A stretch of 64,000 nt of DNA from Progne subis subis (lineage: Eukaryota > Chordata > Aves > Passeriformes > Hirundinidae). The stretch lies in NCBI GenBank assembly GCA_022316685.1, contig JAKJHU010000085.1, positions 1,674,001 through 1,738,000 of the forward strand, given 5' to 3'. A program made the position numbers and the translations under genes. How positions within the stretch are numbered: the stretch's first letter is position 1; the number at the start of each line of letters is the position of its first letter. A model generated the notes under the pieces. The model was not told the DNA's origin. It searched no databases and worked only from the letters and a program-made list of their open reading frames with translations. Shown one piece after another: positions 59,450 to 64,000 of this stretch.

Positions 59450-62400
59450 TCACCCGCCCTGCCCCGGTTACCTCCTGGAGGCCCTGCGCCTCCTGAGCCC
59501 CCTTGTGTTGTGGCAGCACCCGAAGCGCTTCGTGCTGTGACATGGAAGCGCCTTCCTGCCCTTTAGGTGGTTCATAACACGTGGGGCTGAGAGTGGAGAT
59601 AGAGCCCTCCAGTGCACAGGGCCAGCCCCCTCAAACAGGCCTGGTGGCTGAATCTGAGGCAGCTCAGCCCTGCTGCTGCCTGGACCTTGGTCACGGGCCC
59701 TTGATAGGAGAGAAGATTACAAAAGGAGTCCTGATGTCTTTATTTTTACAGCAATTATCCACTCAGCAGCTGGACCGGCCAGTTGTGAGCAGGGTCAGAT
59801 GTTCTGGGGCAGGGTGTGAAGAGTTGTAAATGCTGGCATCACATCCTGTGGGTTTCTTGTGAAAGGGTAGAAATTGGCAAAGAGGAAGAAAAAGGGAAGC
59901 GGAAGGAAGCAATTAAAAAAAAAAGATACAAGGGAGAGGGGAGGGGAGGAGAGAAGCCAAAGTAAAACCACAAATGCAATGCTTTCTTTTCATGAGGAGT
60001 GTATGCAGGATCCCGTTTCCTTGAATTTGAGTTGGGTGTAGAGACACTCCTCGGTGTTCTTGCTGTCCCTGGTCCTTCTCTCGGTCAATATTCACACTGT
60101 TTGCCTTTTTGCATGGTTCTTTCACACATTTGTGGGTGGACACCTGAAATGCCGTTGATGACCTTCCGCATTCAACTTCCAGAGAAATCCGCTCAGAACT
60201 TGCAGTGGTTTGGGATTTCTGCTGGTTTAAGAACCACCAACCCCAGGGGTGTTTCATTGTCCCTGCTGCTTCTCCAGTGAGAGAATCGCCATGATTGTCC
60301 AGAGATCAAACACGTGTGTTGTGGCAGCTTGGTAATCCTGAAGTAGAATAATAAACTAATCAACATTTCAATAGAAATGTCACAGGAATTTGTTACCTCT
60401 GTATTAATTTTTTTTTCTGGATTCTAGCTTTTGTCCACAATCCTATGTAACAGGACTTTATGTTACAGGAGGCTTGGATTTTGGATACACACTTTGGAAG
60501 GAGGAGGATCACAGATCAGAGCATTAATTCTGCGCTGGATACGTGCTGAAACTTTCCAGTTCACCACAAGGTTGGAATACTCCCTGCCAGCAAAGTTATT
60601 TTTCCTTCCCACATGAAAACATTCCCTCCACCTTTGCAGTTCTGTTAACTCCCTTTATCACAGAGCCACCCCTAAGATGTAGCTGCATCTTACCCTTTGC
60701 TGTTGAGGTGCTGACACCCTCCTGCAGATCTGGAGGAATCCAGAAAGTAAAAACACTTCAACCTTTGTAGGATTGCTTGTGTCAGTCCTAACATTCAGGA
60801 AAAAGTGCTTCTAGAAGACATCATAAATTGTCAATAACCCTTAAAAGTATTCCTTTCACTGCTGATCTATAAGCCTCAAAAGAGCAGAAGGAAACTCTTA
60901 TCAGAGATGAATATTTGTCCTGGGCTGTAATTCTGCAGGCTGATGACATTTTTGTTAGGTCAGTGGTTGGTGTTTCTCATACAAAGGCAGGAAATGTGCA
61001 TTTCCCACTCGGAGCCCTGCTGTGCCAGCCCCAGAGCTCTCCCAGAACACCAAGGGGTCGCCAGACATTTATCCCAAACTTTTCTACCTCTCCCCTACAC
61101 CTCTTGACAAGGAACAATTCTTAAACATATTTTGTCTGTGCATAATGATTACCCCAAAAGATCTCTCAACTTTTTAACTAAGCCATGGTAATTAATATTC
61201 ATTCAATAGATCCACATTTTCTTTCAAACAGAAACCACAAAAGCATTTAATTAAGCACAAACAATGTGAGTGTAGCAGGGCTGGCCTTACAGCTGGTTCT
61301 GCATTATTTACCCTTGCACTATTACGAAATACTTCAGAATTACCTGTAAGCTCTCTCCACCTCCTGGGAGGCTGTAGCTGTTTGTATAATCTCATTATTT
61401 AAATCACATCTTTGTGAATAAAACCAAAGCAAGCTGAGATAACAGTGCTCCCCTCAGCCCTGGATGGGGCTCTGTGCAGCTGATGCTCGGGGTTCCCACA
61501 CCTTGCCTGTCTTTCACTTGTGGCAGCACATGAGGAATGGTGCTTTTCCTCTGAATTTCAATATTTGATGATCATTTTTCAAGTTTTAATGGCTGTTTTC
61601 TGCTGCCAGAGATCACCTAAGGCCATTGCACAGCAAATCTACAAACATGAAATCTCTGGTTTGCCTTTACCTTAATTAATCCCCAACTCACTAGCCTTGC
61701 ACTGCCAGAAGACATATCTAAGAAAATGAGTTAATAAATCAAGTTAAGGATCTCAGTGAAATTGTGACTATTTGTTCTCTGGGTGTCAGATTTTGTTTGA
61801 GTACCCATATTTATATGTACAGTCACATGTGAGCTCCTTTCCTTCACCCCCCAGACTATTCCTGAATGCGAATTCCATTCATTCTTTCCTCTTAAGATAA
61901 TTGAGGCTGTTTCCTTTGATGCTTTTCCCCTGTCCTAGAAATACAGCACAGCAAATGGACAAAGGACAAAATATGAATGTAGACAAGTCCCTATTCTAAC
62001 ATCAGGTGACAATAAGCCGTGCTAAATAAAGTACTTGGCACATTTTTCAGCTGGAGATTGATACTGCTGATTCATCTTGTATTCATCTGGATTTATCCCT
62101 CGATTAAAGAATAAATTAAGGACTTCAAGTGACGCATTAGCTCGAGTATGGCCAAATATATCTGCCTCCAATGATATTAAGAGTCTTGCAAAGCACTCCA
62201 TGGTCAGTAAATAATTCTCAGCTTTGGGTGACTTCAGGAATCAGCATCATAACTTTACCTTTAAACCTCTACCTTGTTGCAAGTAGTTAAGGAGAGACCA
62301 TGAGATGTAAATCTGCAGCAGCAGGAACTCGTGGGGAGAGGGTATCTGGTGTCAGCTTCCAGGACTTCAGCCTTTCCATTTGCATGACTATCTAAATGCC

Positions 62401-64000
62401 TGAACATTCCAGATAACCCAGGGGTTTAACTTTAAGCTGTTTTGATGTAAAACCAACATGGTTTTTATCTTGAGAGAACTGCTCCCAGCAAAAAGGAGGG
62501 AAGAATTTTAAATGTGTTCCTACAAGGCTGCCTCTAAAGCCAGAGTCAACCAGATGAAGTTTACAACTCAAACCTTTCAATTCAATCCCTTCTAAATCCT
62601 GCTAATGACAATTCTTTAGAGCAGAGTGGGGGGTGCTCCTTCAGCTCACCAACACAGGCTTGGTTGGAGTCCAAGACCCTCCCACCTCTTCCCTGGCTTT
62701 TCTTTTGAATATAGCAGCCATAGAACACACATCTGAGCATCCCACTTCCACAGTATGTTGTTGTCACACTCTTCACCTTTAAAGAATTCCAGCATATGTT
62801 TCCCTAAATGCCTTTTCTCTATTTATTCTATGAAGTTCCCAGAATAAATTTAATTTATTGATTCTGACAGTTTTCAGTTGGTTTGGACATTTCACTTGGT
62901 TGATTCCCCAAGCTTAGTGAGAGCAAACTCAGCTTGGAGCAGCTGTCTCCTTTCAGTGTGAAAATGATTGGTTTCAGATGTAAAATAGTGAGGGCCTTGG
63001 GCTATATTTAATAATAATTTAAAAAGAAAATTAAAATTCCTTCCCTTAAAAGTGAAAAAAATGAAAGTGCATCCTATGTCACAGGACCTTGCTGCAGAAA
63101 GGTGTTTCTGGGCATTTTCCCTTCACAAATTCCCAATGCTTGGTTTGCTCTTCAGTGTGTCCAGCCTGGAGTGGAGCTTATTGCAATGAACTGCGTTGGC
63201 AGAATAATGGGCTGAATTACAGCATAATTTACATGGAAAGATTCAAAAGCTTCCTTTCAGTCTTAATAAATGTAAGGTTTAATCGACTGCCAGACAATGA
63301 AAGCAGCAAGAGTACAAAGAGCAGCAGAACTGAAGCCCTGGCACTGCCTGGTGAAGGTTTTGCTGGTGTTACTTGGTGTCAGTGGTCAATGCCTGTCAGA
63401 GCAAAACAAGAAAAAGAAACCAAAACAGCCAAGAAGGGTATTGGGGCCAAATTTTGTCTGGCAAGGCTGGAACAAAGGGGAATTGTGTCAAGGAAAACCC
63501 GAATTCTCCTCCTAGCACATCATAATTTGGGTTTTTGACCCTGCTTTTCATAGTGGCCTCAATACTGTGCCTGTAAACAACTGCTCTTGGGAGAGGAAGA
63601 GAGTTTGGTTAGGACATATCTGGGTCAGTTTGAGTATATATCTCACTCTTTGAGTTATATATTCTAGATAAATCTGACACCCTTTACAAAAAAATATCCT
63701 CACCTCCCACTTACTAAGGGGGTTCCTTCTCTCAAAATGGAATGACATTTGCTAAGCGAAATTTCATTTGAGTGAGTCAAAAGAACTTTCTGATAAAACT
63801 TCAAATATCACCACCTTCTCTTCAAGCTGGTCTAATTTTGTCCTTTTTTTGTAAGAAGAATATGCCTACATTTTCCCACTCTGTACCCTTGTAACACAGA
63901 AAGATACAGAATTATATTATCAAGTGACAAAATAATTAAGTATGATTCAAATGTTTATATCTGAACTAAGAAAACTGTAGATGGGAATCATACACAGCCT
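59450..64000. other. region upstream of TMEM120B, no gene recognised
   Basis: By human synteny MORN3 should start near here, divergent from TMEM120B. No MORN repeat text (YxGxW patterns) was seen in any frame. The 149-codon open frame at 63089-63538 does not match MORN3 or another family I know. The rest is A/T-rich unique DNA. Confidence 0.6.

Noticed and set aside
63089..63538. 149-codon frame, considered as a MORN3 start because of a MetProVal stretch
   Set aside because: The following residues do not align with MORN3 and no YxGxW repeat follows in any frame.
1..64000. CRISPR arrays, operons, phage or plasmid features, tRNA or rRNA genes, endogenous retrovirus
   Set aside because: None were seen; the window is split-gene vertebrate DNA and no tRNA-like cloverleaf or retroviral gene text was noticed by eye, although a covariance-model scan was not possible.

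Overview
This window is vertebrate nuclear DNA, almost certainly from a bird. The genes are split by GT-AG introns, there are four CpG islands, and a 3'-end fragment of a CR1 LINE (the main avian retroposon) lies at 39.72-40.03 kb. The three recognisable genes are SETD1B, RHOF and TMEM120B in the same neighbourhood as on human 12q24.31. Species cannot be named from the sequence. Nothing bacterial, plasmid-borne or viral was seen.

Layout. (1) 1-20.3 kb, minus strand: the 5' part of SETD1B, the histone H3K4 methyltransferase. Five coding exons give residues 1-600 with the RRM; the downstream exons (polyproline, N-SET and SET) are not in the window, so the first 11.8 kb is intron. (2) 20.8-21.8 kb: SETD1B CpG-island promoter with three CCAAT boxes, next to very long homopolymers. 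(3) 21.9-37.2 kb: a 15-kb spacer between the divergent genes SETD1B and RHOF. It holds a second, orphan CpG island (23.6-25.5 kb) with YY1-like and TATA-like motifs and an excellent plus-strand splice donor, so an unannotated noncoding transcript is plausible. (4) 37.2-47.3 kb, plus strand: complete RHOF in five coding exons, 220 aa. (5) 47.3-50.1 kb: tail-to-tail 3' region of RHOF and TMEM120B. (6) 50.1-59.0 kb, minus strand: complete TMEM120B in 12 coding exons, 339 aa, starting in a CpG island with a perfect CRE. (7) 59.2-64 kb: a 17-bp minisatellite of 12 units, then DNA in which I recognise no gene. MORN3, the neighbour expected from human synteny, was not found.

The genes are unrelated in function: chromatin methylation, filopodial actin signalling, and a coiled-coil six-helix membrane protein of the nuclear envelope/ER. 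All three products were assembled exon by exon; every junction listed has consensus GT/AG borders and keeps the reading frame. I found no clear new protein system. The best leads are the orphan CpG island, the exact-register minisatellite at the TMEM120B promoter, a diverged duplication shared by RHOF introns 3 and 4, the RHOF upstream ORF/extended N-terminus, and the C24 tract used as the acceptor pyrimidine tract of SETD1B.
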